Positions 32,077-41,864 of a stretch of DNA of 64,000 nucleotides are shown here, in pieces (within the stretch, counting starts at the first letter, position 1; each line of letters begins with the position of its first letter). Both the position numbers and the translations under genes were made by a program. The DNA comes from Chloroflexota bacterium (GTDB lineage Bacteria; Chloroflexota; Anaerolineae; Aggregatilineales; Phototrophicaceae), in NCBI GenBank assembly GCA_011523515.1, contig WTGO01000054.1, positions 33,595 through 97,594 of the forward strand, in the 5' to 3' direction. The notes under the pieces were generated by a model that was given only the letters and a program-made list of their open reading frames with translations, did not search any database and had not been told where the DNA came from.

Positions 32077-35000
32077 CTACGTGACGGCCGCATAGTGAGT
32101 CTGAAGACTGCGGACGCTCAATGGCTTCTCGTTCATGCGCTTGATCCCCTGCACAGTCGCGGCGGCGGCGCTCATGGTCGTCACGATGGGTATGCCGAGC
32201 GCGTATGCCTGGCTGCGGATAGCGACGCCGTCCTCGTGCGCCTGGCTGCCGCGTGGCGTGTTGATCACCAGATCGACATCTCCCTTGCGCATCGCGTCAA
32301 TAATATGTGGTCGGCCTTGCGACAATTTGTTGACGCGCCCGGTCTCGATGCCGATCTGATTGAGCCAACGCGCCGTTCCATCGGTCGCCATCAGCGCAAA
32401 CTCAAGCCTGGCGAGATCGCGCGCTATTTTGGCGACCACCGGCTTGTCAAAGTCATTGACGCTTATGAATACTGTACCCGATTCCGGCAAGGGCGAGCCG
32501 GCCGAGGCCTGAGATTTGACAAATGCGTGCCCAAAACTTGAGGCGTGGCCCATAACTTCGCCGGTCGAGCGCATTTCGGGCCCCAGCCGGGTATCAACCC
32601 CGGGAAACTTCTGGAAAGGAAACACCGCCTCCTTCACGAAGAAGCCGTCAACGTCAGGCTCCTCATCAAACCCAAGCTCCGCCAGACGTTTGCCAGCGGC
32701 GATCTGCGCGGCGTAGCGTGCCAGCGGCCGGCCTGTGGCTTTGCTGATGAAGGGCACCGTACGGCTGGCGCGCGGATTCACCTCCAGCACGTAAACCTCA
32801 TCGTCTTTGACGGCGAACTGGATATTGAAAAGCCCTTTGACGCCCATCTCTTGACCAATGCGGCGGGTATGGTCGCGAATAATATCCAAATGAAAATAGC
32901 TGATCTTGTACGGGGGCACGACGCATGCCGAGTCCCCGCTGTGGACGCCGGCTTCTTCAATATGCTGCATGATTCCGCCGATTGTCACCTGTGCGCCGTC
33001 GCAGAGCGCGTCGACATCGACCTCGTAGGCGTCATCCAGAAACTGATCAATCAGCACCGGATGCCCGCTCCATTCGACATTGTCATCCAGCCAGGACAGA
33101 AGCTGCGCCTCATCAAAGACGATGGCCATGCCCCGCCCTCCCAAAACATAGCTGGGGCGAATCAGCACCGGATAACCAATGTTTGCGGCAGTCTCCGCCG
33201 CTTCTTCGCGCGTGCGAACCGTACCCCCGGCCGGCTGCGCAATGTTGAGCCGGCGCATTAGCGCGTTAAAGCGCTCGCGGTCTTCGGCCAGGTCGATCGT
33301 GTCGACCGATGTGCCCCATATCGGCGCGCCCATTGTCGCCAGTTCACGGGCGATGTTCAGCGGAGTCTGCCCGCCGAATTGCACCAGCACGCCATCGGGC
33401 TGCTCTTTGTCGACGATATTCATGACATCTTCCGCCGTTAGCGGTTCAAAATACAGCCGGTCCGCCGTATCGTAGTCGGTACTCACAGTCTCGGGATTGC
33501 AATTGACCATGATCGTCTCGTATCCGAGTTCTTTGAGCGCGAAGCAGGCGTGCACACAGCAGTAATCGAATTCTATGCCCTGGCCGATGCGATTGGGTCC
33601 GCCGCCGAGGATCATCACCTTGGGCTGGTCCGACGGCTGTACTTCATCCTCCATTTCATAAGTTGAATACAGATATGGCGTCATGGCTTCAAACTCCGCC
33701 GCGCAGGTATCGACGCGGTAGAAATTGGCCCTTACGCCCATGCGCTTGCGATGATCGCGCACGCTGATCGCGTCTTTGCCGACCAGACGCGCAATATAGG
33801 CGTCGCTGAATCCGTAGCGTTTGAGCCGAAACATGTCTCGATCATCCAAATCAACCAGGCGCAATTCCTTGCGAATGACGGTATCGTGCAAGTCCATCAG
33901 ATCGCGCATTTGCTGCACAAACCAGGGGTCAAAATGCGTCTGCCGCACGATTTCATCGAACTCGACGCCTTCGGCAATGGCGCTGGCAATTTGAAACAGT
34001 CGCTGCGCCGTTGGCACGCTCAAGACCTCGGCCGGCTGATCGGCGTCCAGTTTGCTGCCAAAGCCGTCAATGCCGATATCCAGCGAGCGTACGCCCTTCT
34101 GCAGCGCTTCGGAGAAGGTGCGGCCGATGGCCATGACCTCGCCAACGGCTTTCATCTGCGGGCCCAACACCGGGTCCGCGCCGGCGAACTTCTTGAAGTC
34201 CCAGCGCGGAATCTTGACTACGATGTAATCCAGCGACGGTTCAAAGCTGGCGGGCGTCGAAAGCGTAATGTCGTTGGGGATCTCATCCAGCCTGAAGCCG
34301 ACCGCAACCAGCGCCGCGATCTTGGCAATGGGAAAGCCGGTGGCTTTGCTGGCCAAGGCGGATGAGCGCGATACACGCGGATTCATCTCGATAACGTTGA
34401 CTTCGCCGCCTTCGGGATTGATGGCGAATTGCACATTGGCGCCGCCGGTCGTTATGCCGACGCGGTCGAAGATCAAGCGGGACATATTGCGCAGCCGCTG
34501 CAGTTCGCGGTCAGTCAGCGTCTGCGCCGGCGCAATGGTGATGCTGTCGCCGGTATGCACGCCCATGGGGTCGAGATTCTCGATTGAGCAGACGACGACG
34601 AAGTTGCCCGCCCCATCGCGCATCAGCTCGAGTTCGTACTCCTTCCAACCCAGCAGGCTTTTATCAACCAGCACCTGCCCGACCGGGCTCTGATGGATGC
34701 CATTGGAAGCGACTTGACGCAATTGGTCCGCATCGTAAGCCACGCCACCGCCGGCGCCGCCCATCGTAAAGGAGGGACGAATCAGAACCGGATAACCAAT
34801 CTGCCGGGCGAATTCCAGCGCCGCCTCGACGCTGCTGACGACCTTGCTTTCGGGAACGCTTAGCCCGATCTCGGTCATGGTCTGGTTGAAGAGCTGGCGG
34901 TCTTCAGCCAACTGAATGCTGGTCAAGGTCACGCCGATAAGCTCGACGCCATATTGATCCAGTACGCCGCTCTCTTGCAGCTGCACCGCCAGATTGAGCG

Positions 35001-35283
35001 CCGTTTGACCGCCCACAGTCGGCAGCAAGGCATCCGGCCGTTCCTGCGCGATGATCTTCTGGCAGATTTCCGCAGTCAATGGCTCGATATAGGTGGCATC
35101 GGAGAATTGCGGATCGGTCATGATTGTGGCCGGGTTGGAATTCACCAGCACGACGCGATAGCCTTGAGCTTTCAGCGCCTTGCAAGCCTGCACGCCGCTA
35201 TAATCGAACTCGCAAGCCTGGCCGATCACAATCGGTCCCGAGCCTATTATCATGATGCTCTTGATGTCAGAGCGCTTTGGCAT
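32077..35283 (-). CDS. carB: Carbamoyl-phosphate synthase large subunit
   Basis: A 1068-residue protein of full CarB length. Each half has an ATP-grasp unit: [21 protein letters not shown] opens the first, and [20 protein letters not shown] the second. Both have the [26 protein letters not shown] pair. The C-terminal MGS-like domain (about residues 940-1068) binds allosteric effectors. It makes carbamoyl phosphate for arginine and pyrimidines. It begins nine bases after carA stops. Confidence 0.97.
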   Translation of the reverse strand: MPKRSDIKSIMIIGSGPIVIGQACEFDYSGVQACKALKAQGYRVVLVNSNPATIMTDPQFSDATYIEPLTAEICQKIIAQERPDALLPTVGGQTALNLAVQLQESGVLDQYGVELIGVTLTSIQLAEDRQLFNQTMTEIGLSVPESKVVSSVEAALEFARQIGYPVLIRPSFTMGGAGGGVAYDADQLRQVASNGIHQSPVGQVLVDKSLLGWKEYELELMRDGAGNFVVVCSIENLDPMGVHTGDSITIAPAQTLTDRELQRLRNMSRLIFDRVGITTGGANVQFAINPEGGEVNVIEMNPRVSRSSALASKATGFPIAKIAALVAVGFRLDEIPNDITLSTPASFEPSLDYIVVKIPRWDFKKFAGADPVLGPQMKAVGEVMAIGRTFSEALQKGVRSLDIGIDGFGSKLDADQPAEVLSVPTAQRLFQIASAIAEGVEFDEIVRQTHFDPWFVQQMRDLMDLHDTVIRKELRLVDLDDRDMFRLKRYGFSDAYIARLVGKDAISVRDHRKRMGVRANFYRVDTCAAEFEAMTPYLYSTYEMEDEVQPSDQPKVMILGGGPNRIGQGIEFDYCCVHACFALKELGYETIMVNCNPETVSTDYDTADRLYFEPLTAEDVMNIVDKEQPDGVLVQFGGQTPLNIARELATMGAPIWGTSVDTIDLAEDRERFNALMRRLNIAQPAGGTVRTREEAAETAANIGYPVLIRPSYVLGGRGMAIVFDEAQLLSWLDDNVEWSGHPVLIDQFLDDAYEVDVDALCDGAQVTIGGIMQHIEEAGVHSGDSACVVPPYKISYFHLDIIRDHTRRIGQEMGVKGLFNIQFAVKDDEVYVLEVNPRASRTVPFISKATGRPLARYAAQIAAGKRLAELGFDEEPDVDGFFVKEAVFPFQKFPGVDTRLGPEMRSTGEVMGHASSFGHAFVKSQASAGSPLPESGTVFISVNDFDKPVVAKIARDLARLEFALMATDGTARWLNQIGIETGRVNKLSQGRPHIIDAMRKGDVDLVINTPRGSQAHEDGVAIRSQAYALGIPIVTTMSAAAATVQGIKRMNEKPLSVRSLQTHYAAVT

Positions 35284-35292
35284 GGCGTCCTT

Positions 35293-36435
35293 TCAAGTTT
35301 CGCGCGCCGGGTTGGGGTCATGCGCCAGCAGCGCAGCTACAAACTCGTCGAATAGATACAAAGAGTCATGCGGGCCAGGCGATGCTTCGGGATGGTACTG
35401 CACGCTGAAAGCGCGCAGCTCCTTGTGGCGCAGTCCGGCGACCGTGTTGTCGTTTAGATTGAGGTGCGTGATCTCGCCACCGCCCAATTCACTGGACGCC
35501 GAAACGGCAAAGCCATGATTGTGCGCCGCGATCTCGACCTCGCCGCTGGCCAGATTCTTCACCGGCTGATTGCCGCCGCGATGGCCGAAACGCATTTTCT
35601 CGGTGACGCCGCCCAGCGCCAGCGCCAGGATTTGATGACCGAGGCAGATGCCAAATATCGGTATCTGACCCAGCAAGGCTGTAACATTGGCGATGGCGTA
35701 GGTGACGGCAGCAGGATCGCCCGGTCCATTGCTGAGGAAGACGCCGGCCGGTTTCATAGCCGCGACATCGGCGGCGGGCGTCCAGGCGGGCACGACTCTG
35801 ACGCGCAATCCGCGGTCGGTGAGCATACGCAGAATATTGCGCTTGATGCCAAAGTCGTAGGCGACGACAAGCGGGCTGTCGGCGGCGGCCCGGGAGTCGC
35901 CGTACCAGCGTGAATCGCTGGCCTCGCGCCAGTCGTAGGTCTGTTCAACCGAGACCTCATCGACCAGGTTTGCGCCCGACATGTCAATGGCGTCGCGGGC
36001 TGTTTGAATGAGGCTATCCGTGTCCTCCGCCGCTTCTCCATGCGCCAGGGCGGCGCGCATGACGCCCCGCTCGCGGATATGCCGCACCAGCGCCCGCGTG
36101 GCCACGCCGGATACGCCGATGATATTGTGTTGCTGCAGGTAGGTGGCCAGGTCGCCACGATTGCGCCAATTGCTGACGATGGGGCTGAGTGAACGCACGA
36201 CGAAGCCGGCCGCCCAGACCCGGCCCGACTCGGGGTCTTCCAGGTTGACGCCGGTATTTCCGATATGGGGCGCCGTCATGGTGATGATTTGGCGATGGTA
36301 TGAGGGGTCGGTCAGGATCTCCTGGTAACCGGTCATCGAGGTATTGAAGACGATCTCGCCGGTGGCGACGCCACGCGCGGCGAAGCCTTCGCCGGGGAAG
36401 ACCCGCCCGTCTTCAAGAACCAGAACTGCATGCAT
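35293..36435 (-). CDS. carA: Carbamoyl-phosphate synthase small subunit
   Basis: A 380-residue protein. The N-terminal domain has [18 protein letters not shown]; the class I amidotransferase domain carries the nucleophile in [17 protein letters not shown] and the later [13 protein letters not shown] with the catalytic His and Glu. It supplies ammonia from glutamine to CarB. The gene starts three bases after argJ ends, which ties it to arginine synthesis. Confidence 0.97.
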   Translation of the reverse strand: MHAVLVLEDGRVFPGEGFAARGVATGEIVFNTSMTGYQEILTDPSYHRQIITMTAPHIGNTGVNLEDPESGRVWAAGFVVRSLSPIVSNWRNRGDLATYLQQHNIIGVSGVATRALVRHIRERGVMRAALAHGEAAEDTDSLIQTARDAIDMSGANLVDEVSVEQTYDWREASDSRWYGDSRAAADSPLVVAYDFGIKRNILRMLTDRGLRVRVVPAWTPAADVAAMKPAGVFLSNGPGDPAAVTYAIANVTALLGQIPIFGICLGHQILALALGGVTEKMRFGHRGGNQPVKNLASGEVEIAAHNHGFAVSASSELGGGEITHLNLNDNTVAGLRHKELRAFSVQYHPEASPGPHDSLYLFDEFVAALLAHDPNPARET

Positions 36436-36438
36436 GGC

Positions 36439-37668
36439 TCAGGACCGATAGTCGCCGTTGATGGATATGTAGTCGTGGCTGATATCGCAAGTCCAGATGG
36501 TGGCGCAGCCCGCGCCCATGCCGCAATCGAGCGTGAATGTGATTGACGGCTCGGCCATGATTTCGGCGGCATCGGCTTCCTGATAGTCGGTGGGCATGCC
36601 GCCGCTGAAGATCTCGAGTCCGCGCTGATTATTCGTCAGCCCTTCGCCCGCGGCCACCCACAGGGAGGTGCTGTCGGGATCAAAGGGCGCGCCTGCCCGA
36701 CCGGCGGCCGCCACTATCCGTCCCCAATTGGCGTCACTGCCGTAGAAGGCCGACTTGGTCAACACCGAGGCGCCAATGGTCTGTCCGATGCGCTCGGCTG
36801 AAGCTTCGTTGTCCGCATTGATGACATCAAGCGTGATGAATTTGGTGACGCCTTCGCCGTCGCGCACGACCTCCTGCGCCAGATAGCGGCAGAGGACATT
36901 CAGCGCGTCCTGGAAGGCGGCCAGCGCCTGATCAGTCGCCGCAGATTCACCGCTTTGACCGTTCGACAGCAGCAGCACCGTATCATTGGTGCTGGTATCG
37001 CCATCGACGACGATGCGGTTGAAGCTCTCCTGCGTGGCGCTAAGCAGGGCTGAATTTGCAGCGTCGGCGCTAATAGCGGCATCGGTAACGATTACGCTTA
37101 ACATCGTCGCCATATTGGGCGCGATCATACCGGCACCCTTGACCATGCCGGCCAGCGTGTAGCTTCCGCTCGCCGTCTCAACGCGGATTGAGCCCAGCTT
37201 CGGTCGAGTGTCAGTCGTCATGATAGCAGCAGCGGCGGCGCGCCAGTCCGCGCCCAGAGTCGCGCTGGACAAGTCTACGCCGCGCGCGATTTTCTCCATG
37301 GGCAGGTGCGTGCCGATAACACCGGTCGACATCACCAGCACCTGTTCTGGCGAGATTTCAAGCGCGTCCGCCACCAAGTCGGATGTGGCGCGCGCGTTCT
37401 GCAGGCCGATGGCCCCGGTGCAGGCGTTGGCGCTTATGGTATTGGTCGCCACCGCCCGAATCGATTCGGCGTTGTTCGCCAGGCGCTCCATATCGAGAAG
37501 AACTGGCGCAGCCTTGACTGTGTTGCGGGTAAAGACGCCCGCGGCGACGCAATCTACGTCGCTGAAAATCAGGGCGAAGTCAAGCGCGCCAGCCTTTTTC
37601 AGCCCGGCGTGTACACCGGCGGCGCGGAAGCCCGCGACCGACTCAATTGATGGGTTAATCTTCGACAT
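36439..37668 (-). CDS. argJ: Bifunctional ornithine acetyltransferase/N-acetylglutamate synthase
   Basis: A protein of 409 residues from the ATG at 37668 (a TTG precedes it by one codon). The self-cleavage site is in GAGMIAPNMATMLSVIVTDA, where the Thr after MA becomes the nucleophile of the beta chain. The oxyanion region STGVIGTHLPM is also present. ArgJ transfers acetyl from N-acetylornithine to glutamate, recycling acetyl groups; some members also use acetyl-CoA. It overlaps argD by 14 bases. Confidence 0.95.
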   Translation of the reverse strand: MSKINPSIESVAGFRAAGVHAGLKKAGALDFALIFSDVDCVAAGVFTRNTVKAAPVLLDMERLANNAESIRAVATNTISANACTGAIGLQNARATSDLVADALEISPEQVLVMSTGVIGTHLPMEKIARGVDLSSATLGADWRAAAAAIMTTDTRPKLGSIRVETASGSYTLAGMVKGAGMIAPNMATMLSVIVTDAAISADAANSALLSATQESFNRIVVDGDTSTNDTVLLLSNGQSGESAATDQALAAFQDALNVLCRYLAQEVVRDGEGVTKFITLDVINADNEASAERIGQTIGASVLTKSAFYGSDANWGRIVAAAGRAGAPFDPDSTSLWVAAGEGLTNNQRGLEIFSGGMPTDYQEADAAEIMAEPSITFTLDCGMGAGCATIWTCDISHDYISINGDYRS

Positions 37669-38857
37669 CAATCGCCTCCAGTATCAGCGTCAGCTTCTCG
37701 ATCAACTCGTCCACGTGCTGCTTCTGGACGATCAGCGGCGGAACGAATCGAATGACGTTGGTTCCGGAGCTGACCAGCAGCAGTCCGTGCTCGTAGCCCG
37801 CGTTGACGACGCCGGCGGGCGCGATGTCCAGCTCGATGCCCGCCATCAATCCGCGGCCGCGCACATCCGTGATATGCGGGCTGTTGATTTCGGACAGGCG
37901 CTCGAGCAGATAGTCGCCGACTTCCGCGACCTGCTCCATGAAGCCGGGGCTGAGCACGCGCTTGATCACCACTTCTGCGGCGCGCATCACCACTGCGCCG
38001 CCGGAAAAGGTCGAGCCGTGATCGCCCGGTTTCATGGCGCCGGCTACTTTGTCGCTGGTCAGGATCGCGCCAACGGGCAACCCGCCGGCCAGCGGTTTGG
38101 CCAGGGTCATGATATCCGGTGATATATCCGCGAAGGAGTGCGCCCAAAGCTCGCCCGTGCGCCCCAAGCCACACTGAATCTCGTCAAATATCAGAACGGC
38201 TTCGTGTTCGTCACAGAGGCGGCGCAGCGCCTGCAAGAATTCCGCCGTGGCGATATTGATGCCGCCTTCGCCCTGAATTGGCTCGACAATGACCGCGGCC
38301 GTATCGGCGTCGATGCATTCCGTCGCGCTCTCGATACTGTTGAACTCGCCCACGACGGAACCGGGCACCATCGGTTTGAAGGGCGTCTGGTACTTGTCTG
38401 TCGGCGTCATGGCCAGCGCGCCCATAGTGCGCCCGTGAAAAGCCTGCGTGAAACTGACGGCTTTGGTCTTATTTGGCTGCTCGTTCATGTACGCCAGCTT
38501 GCGCGCGAACTTCAACGCGCCTTCGTTGGCTTCGGCGCCGCTGTTGCAGAAATAGACCTTGTCGGCGAAGGAATTGGCGCAGAGCAGCTCGGCCAATTCG
38601 GCCAGAGCCCGCGTGTGGTACAAGCCGCTGACGTGGATCAGACCGCGGCCCATCTGCGCGCTCACGGCGTCCATCAGTTCCTTGTCGCCATATCCCAGCG
38701 CGTTGACGGCGATGCCGGCCACCCAGTCGGTGTACGCCTTGCCGTCGGCGTCGTAGAGCGTGACGCCCTCCCCGCGCGCCAGCACAAAATCCGGGCGCGC
38801 CGCCACCGGCACGCTGTACTGCTGATCTTTCTTAATCACTTCCGCCGTAATGGACAT
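37655..38857 (-). CDS. argD: Acetylornithine aminotransferase
   Basis: A 400-residue class III PLP transaminase. Conserved pieces are WVAGIAVNALGYG, FCNSGAEANEGALKFAR, the PLP Asp in VLIFDEIQCGLGRTG, and the Schiff-base Lys in MTLAKPLAGGLPVGA. Family relatives also use succinyl-diaminopimelate or ornithine, but the surrounding argC, argB and argJ favour acetylornithine. It starts nine bases after argB stops. Confidence 0.94.
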   Translation of the reverse strand: MSITAEVIKKDQQYSVPVAARPDFVLARGEGVTLYDADGKAYTDWVAGIAVNALGYGDKELMDAVSAQMGRGLIHVSGLYHTRALAELAELLCANSFADKVYFCNSGAEANEGALKFARKLAYMNEQPNKTKAVSFTQAFHGRTMGALAMTPTDKYQTPFKPMVPGSVVGEFNSIESATECIDADTAAVIVEPIQGEGGINIATAEFLQALRRLCDEHEAVLIFDEIQCGLGRTGELWAHSFADISPDIMTLAKPLAGGLPVGAILTSDKVAGAMKPGDHGSTFSGGAVVMRAAEVVIKRVLSPGFMEQVAEVGDYLLERLSEINSPHITDVRGRGLMAGIELDIAPAGVVNAGYEHGLLLVSSGTNVIRFVPPLIVQKQHVDELIEKLTLILEAIDVED

Positions 38858-38866
38858 AGTTCCTCG

Positions 38867-39625
38867 CTATCGTTTCGTACCGATAAATGTCGTGCCACCA
38901 TTGTTGCGCCAGCCTTCCAGGTCGGTGATGACCGCTTGCGGTATTCCCGCCGACAGAAGGTCCAGCGCCGCTTGCGTCTTGGGAATCATGCCGCCCGCGA
39001 TAACCCCGCTGTCGATATAGGCTTGCGCTTGCGCACTGTTGATGGTCGGCTTGACCGTGCCATCGACCAATACCCCGGCTACATTCGAAATGAATACCAC
39101 CGTGTGCGCCGAAATAGCCTGGGCGATCGCGCTGGTCACCGGATCGGCATTCAGGTTGAAGTTGTTGTCCGCGCCCAGGCTCACCGGCGCGATTACCGGC
39201 GTCACTCCCAGTTCAAACAGGTCGCAGATTACCTCGGGCCGCACTGACTCAACCTCGCCTGTATATGCCATGTCGATAGAATCATGCTGCAGCTTCCGCG
39301 CCTGAACCAAGCCGCGATCAACGCCCGAGAGCCCTTGCGCGTCCACGCCGGCGGCCAGCAGATGCCGCACCAGTCGTTTATTCACCGCGCCGCAGAGCAC
39401 CATCTCGACCAGCGCCAGCGAATCAGCATCGGTGACGCGCAAACCATCGACATAGCGCGGCGCGATGTTGAGCTGCTGCTGCAAGCGCGAAATCTCTTTG
39501 CCGCCGCCATGCACGATGACCAGGCGCTCAGTGGATGCCGCCACTCTATCGGCGAATTGGCGCAGCAGCAACTCGTCGTCCAGGCAATGCCCGGAGATTT
39601 TGACGACGCAGATCTGTCGTTCCAC
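38867..39625 (-). CDS. argB: Acetylglutamate kinase
   Basis: A 252-residue amino-acid kinase with VIVHGGGKEISRL and the substrate-binding Arg in VDGLRVTD. The C-terminal GVIAGGMIPKTQAALDLL is a family signature. It phosphorylates N-acetylglutamate. The GTG start shares one base with the argC stop. No N-terminal helix of the arginine-sensitive hexameric type is seen, so feedback inhibition by arginine may be absent (inference). Confidence 0.94.
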   Translation of the reverse strand: MERQICVVKISGHCLDDELLLRQFADRVAASTERLVIVHGGGKEISRLQQQLNIAPRYVDGLRVTDADSLALVEMVLCGAVNKRLVRHLLAAGVDAQGLSGVDRGLVQARKLQHDSIDMAYTGEVESVRPEVICDLFELGVTPVIAPVSLGADNNFNLNADPVTSAIAQAISAHTVVFISNVAGVLVDGTVKPTINSAQAQAYIDSGVIAGGMIPKTQAALDLLSAGIPQAVITDLEGWRNNGGTTFIGTKR

Positions 39626-40626
39626 TAGAGCAGGCCCATGGTCTCGTCGAATCCAAACATCAGATTCATATTCTGCACCGCCTGGCCGGCGGCGCCTTTG
39701 CGCAGATTATCGGTGACGCTAGTGATATGAGCATAGCGATCCAGGACCGGCGTAATGCTGATGACGCATTTGTTGGTCTTGACAGCATGTTTCAGCGTCG
39801 CCTGTTCACTTAGGGGCAGGACATCCACCAGCGCTTCGCCGCCATATACTTCCTGGTAGGCGTCGTGCGCCTGATCGCTGGACATCGTGTGGTTGAGAGT
39901 GACGTAGATGCTCGACATCAAGCCGCGATCCACCGGCAAAAGATGCGGACAGAATATGACCGGTCCTATGGCATCACTGACCTTGCGCGCTTCCTGTTCC
40001 AGTTCCCCGACGTGGCGATGCGCGCGGCCGGTCTTGTAGGGAATTAGATTACTGTAGACTTCGGCGAAGTGCGTAGTCAGCGATGGTTTGCGCCCGGCGC
40101 CGGTAACACCGGATTTGGCATCCACAATAATTGGCGAATCATCGCGAATCGCCCCAAATTGCAGCAGCGGATACAAGCCGAGCAAGGTCGTGGTCGGGTA
40201 GCAGCCTGGCGTCGCGACGATATCAGCGCCTTGCACGTCGGCGCGATTGATCTCCGGCAGGCCATAGGGCGCGGGAAGCAATTCCGGATGCGGATGCGGC
40301 GTGTGGTAGGAACTTTCATAGGCTTCCGGCGTATCCAGGCGCAGATCAGCCGACAGATCAACCACTTTCACGCCGGCCTCGACGCCCTGTTTAGCCATGG
40401 CAGCCGAGGTCTTGTGCGGCAGGGCGAGAAAGATGACATCGACATCGCCGGGGCGCGCCTCAGCCGCGGGCACGTAGCGCAAGTCAGTTCCCGGCGCCCT
40501 GTCGCCGGCATAAGTATTTGAGGTTGCAAACTGCAAGTCCACGCGCGGATGCGCGGTCAAGATTTCGACCAGGTCCAGACCCGCGTAGCCGGACCCACCG
40601 TAAACACCCGCCTTTATGTAATTCAC
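39625..40626 (-). CDS. argC: N-acetyl-gamma-glutamyl-phosphate reductase
   Basis: A protein of 333 residues. I start it at GTG 40626, with GGAGG eight bases upstream and YIKAGVYGGSGYAG as the NADP-binding N-terminus; a TTG seven codons earlier has no ribosome-binding site. The catalytic Cys is in ATPGCYPTTTLLGL and HRHVGELEQE is conserved. It is the first structural gene of argC-argB-argD-argJ-carA-carB and is preceded by a terminator and a leader ORF with clustered arginine codons, suggesting attenuation. Confidence 0.95.
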   Translation of the reverse strand: MNYIKAGVYGGSGYAGLDLVEILTAHPRVDLQFATSNTYAGDRAPGTDLRYVPAAEARPGDVDVIFLALPHKTSAAMAKQGVEAGVKVVDLSADLRLDTPEAYESSYHTPHPHPELLPAPYGLPEINRADVQGADIVATPGCYPTTTLLGLYPLLQFGAIRDDSPIIVDAKSGVTGAGRKPSLTTHFAEVYSNLIPYKTGRAHRHVGELEQEARKVSDAIGPVIFCPHLLPVDRGLMSSIYVTLNHTMSSDQAHDAYQEVYGGEALVDVLPLSEQATLKHAVKTNKCVISITPVLDRYAHITSVTDNLRKGAAGQAVQNMNLMFGFDETMGLL

Positions 40627-40645
40627 TCTTCCGCCCTCCACAAAC

Positions 40646-40677
40646 AAAAAACCCTGACCGTTGTTTCGAGATCAGGG
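40646..40677 (-). terminator. Intrinsic terminator (candidate attenuator) before argC
   Basis: On the minus strand CCCTGATC (40670-40677) pairs with GGTCAGGG (40652-40659), one G-T wobble, around a 10-base loop, and six T residues follow (40646-40651). It stands downstream of the operon promoter and only seven bases before the argC Shine-Dalgarno. Since no gene ends just upstream on this strand, it most simply serves as an attenuator. ACCCCAGACC, just before it, is complementary to its 3' arm with a small internal loop. Confidence 0.8.
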
Positions 40678-40708
40678 CGTTTTTCCCGGTCTGGGGTCAA
40701 GCCAAATG

Positions 40709-40795
40709 TCACCAACACAAAGGACCCGCGCTGAACTCGTCAGTGGCTCGCGAGCGACGCCTGATTTCCTGCGCTTCGACTTTGACTTTAGACAT
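40709..40795 (-). CDS. Arginine-codon-rich leader peptide of the arg operon
   Basis: A 28-codon ORF, ATG at 40795 to TGA at 40709, lying between the operon promoter and the terminator before argC. It begins MSKVKVEAQE and then reads I-R-R-R-S-R: codons 12-16 are AGG CGT CGC TCG CGA, four Arg codons in five positions using four different codons. It ends LCW. The Shine-Dalgarno is weak, and the ATG is about 25 bases from the predicted transcript start. Position and Arg cluster match a leader peptide that senses charged tRNA(Arg) by ribosome pausing. I infer this; expression is not shown. Confidence 0.6.
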   Translation of the reverse strand: MSKVKVEAQEIRRRSRATDEFSAGPLCW

Positions 40796-40826
40796 TTGCT
40801 GTCTACTCTGCTTTGATAACAATTGC

Positions 40827-40855
40827 ATTCTAGTTAATCATCCGGGATTCGTCAA
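40827..40855 (-). promoter_or_regulatory. Sigma-70-type promoter of the arg operon
   Basis: On the minus strand TTGACG (40850-40855) is exactly 17 bases from TAGAAT (40827-40832). Both boxes match the consensus at five of six positions. The predicted start near 40820 gives a leader of about 195 bases before argC that contains the Arg-rich ORF and the terminator. Confidence 0.8.
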
Positions 40856-40943
40856 CGCAGCCGCGCAACATTATGCACTTTTGATTTTTCCTTGTGCACA
40901 ATACACGAAGATTGCCGCTGCCACGACGGGGTGGCCGGCGGCG

Positions 40944-41366
40944 TCAATCGCCTCCATGCTGGCTGCCCGATCGACTACCTGGCGCCAACTCACTTTGACG
41001 GAACCGGCGCAGGTTAAGGGTCATGGGTTCGCCTCGAGCCCCTGGTGGCTCAGCCAGACGCCCGGCCGACGCTTTGTAATCCGCAGTCGCCAGATGGATA
41101 CGATCAGCCGACCTGGACTTGCGTTTTAATTTGCGCTTGCGCTTGTTGCTGTGCCGGCCCATCCACTCCAGAATCAAACTGGCGCAGCCCAATCCCCAGC
41201 TCAACGGCACGCAAAGACACATGACCAACACCGCCATCACTATGATAACGTTTGTAAAGTCTGAGAGCAGTGGAATACCGAAGGATAGACTATAGTCGTT
41301 AATCAAGGGAGTAAGAATGAGCAAGATTAGCGCCGACAGCCAGACTCTGCCCAGGCCGGTCATCAT
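40944..41366 (-). CDS. Hypothetical small membrane protein
   Basis: A possible 140-residue protein from the ATG pair at 41366/41363. Two clear membrane helices, VWLSALILLILTPLIN and VIIVMAVLVMCLCVPLSWGLG (residues about 9-60), are followed by a very basic segment (NKRKRKLKRKSRSADR) and a low-complexity Arg-rich tail. A TATAAT on the minus strand at 41430-41435 could serve it, without a clear -35. No family is recognised, and the tail may not be real coding sequence. The gene is uncertain. Confidence 0.4.
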   Translation of the reverse strand: MMTGLGRVWLSALILLILTPLINDYSLSFGIPLLSDFTNVIIVMAVLVMCLCVPLSWGLGCASLILEWMGRHSNKRKRKLKRKSRSADRIHLATADYKASAGRLAEPPGARGEPMTLNLRRFRQSELAPGSRSGSQHGGD

Positions 41367-41598
41367 TCTCAGGATCAGCGGGTATCGCGTTGGCGTGCGC
41401 ACAAGCTTTGTCCTCAAGCGCCGGCTACAATTATAGTGTAACATATGGGTCGGACTCGGTTCCATTGAATTGGACGCTCGGTCCTGTATGCGTACTGCGC
41501 GCGATTTTGTACCGTGACTTTGAGAGCGGTACCGGCGGCGCAAATGCAAGCTTCTGTCAGCAGAAAACTGGCATTCCCAGCCAAATCCGACCAAAAAC

Positions 41599-41627
41599 TT
41601 GACAAGTAATTAAATACGCGTTAAATT
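41599..41627 (+). promoter_or_regulatory. Candidate promoter of rpoD
   Basis: A perfect TTGACA (41599-41604) is 17 bases from TAAATT (41622-41627). The predicted start near 41634 leaves an untranslated leader of about 230 bases before rpoD. I see no other gene, RNA motif or strong repeat in 41436-41864. Confidence 0.6.
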
Positions 41628-41864
41628 GTCAGTTTGGAACGGGGAGCGTCCGGCTTATTTGGTGGCGGCGCGCCCATTTCGCGGAAGCGGTATAGCGCTT
41701 CTGGCACGAGCAAGACCATTGCTGCCGATCGCTGTATAACCATGAGAAGGGTGGCGCATGGATGAAGAATAATTGTTTTGTGGTTTCAACTGCCTGCACT
41801 TGGAACCAGGTTCAGACTGCGTATGGCGATAGTGATGTCTTGTAGACAGTAGAAAGGCGTGTCA

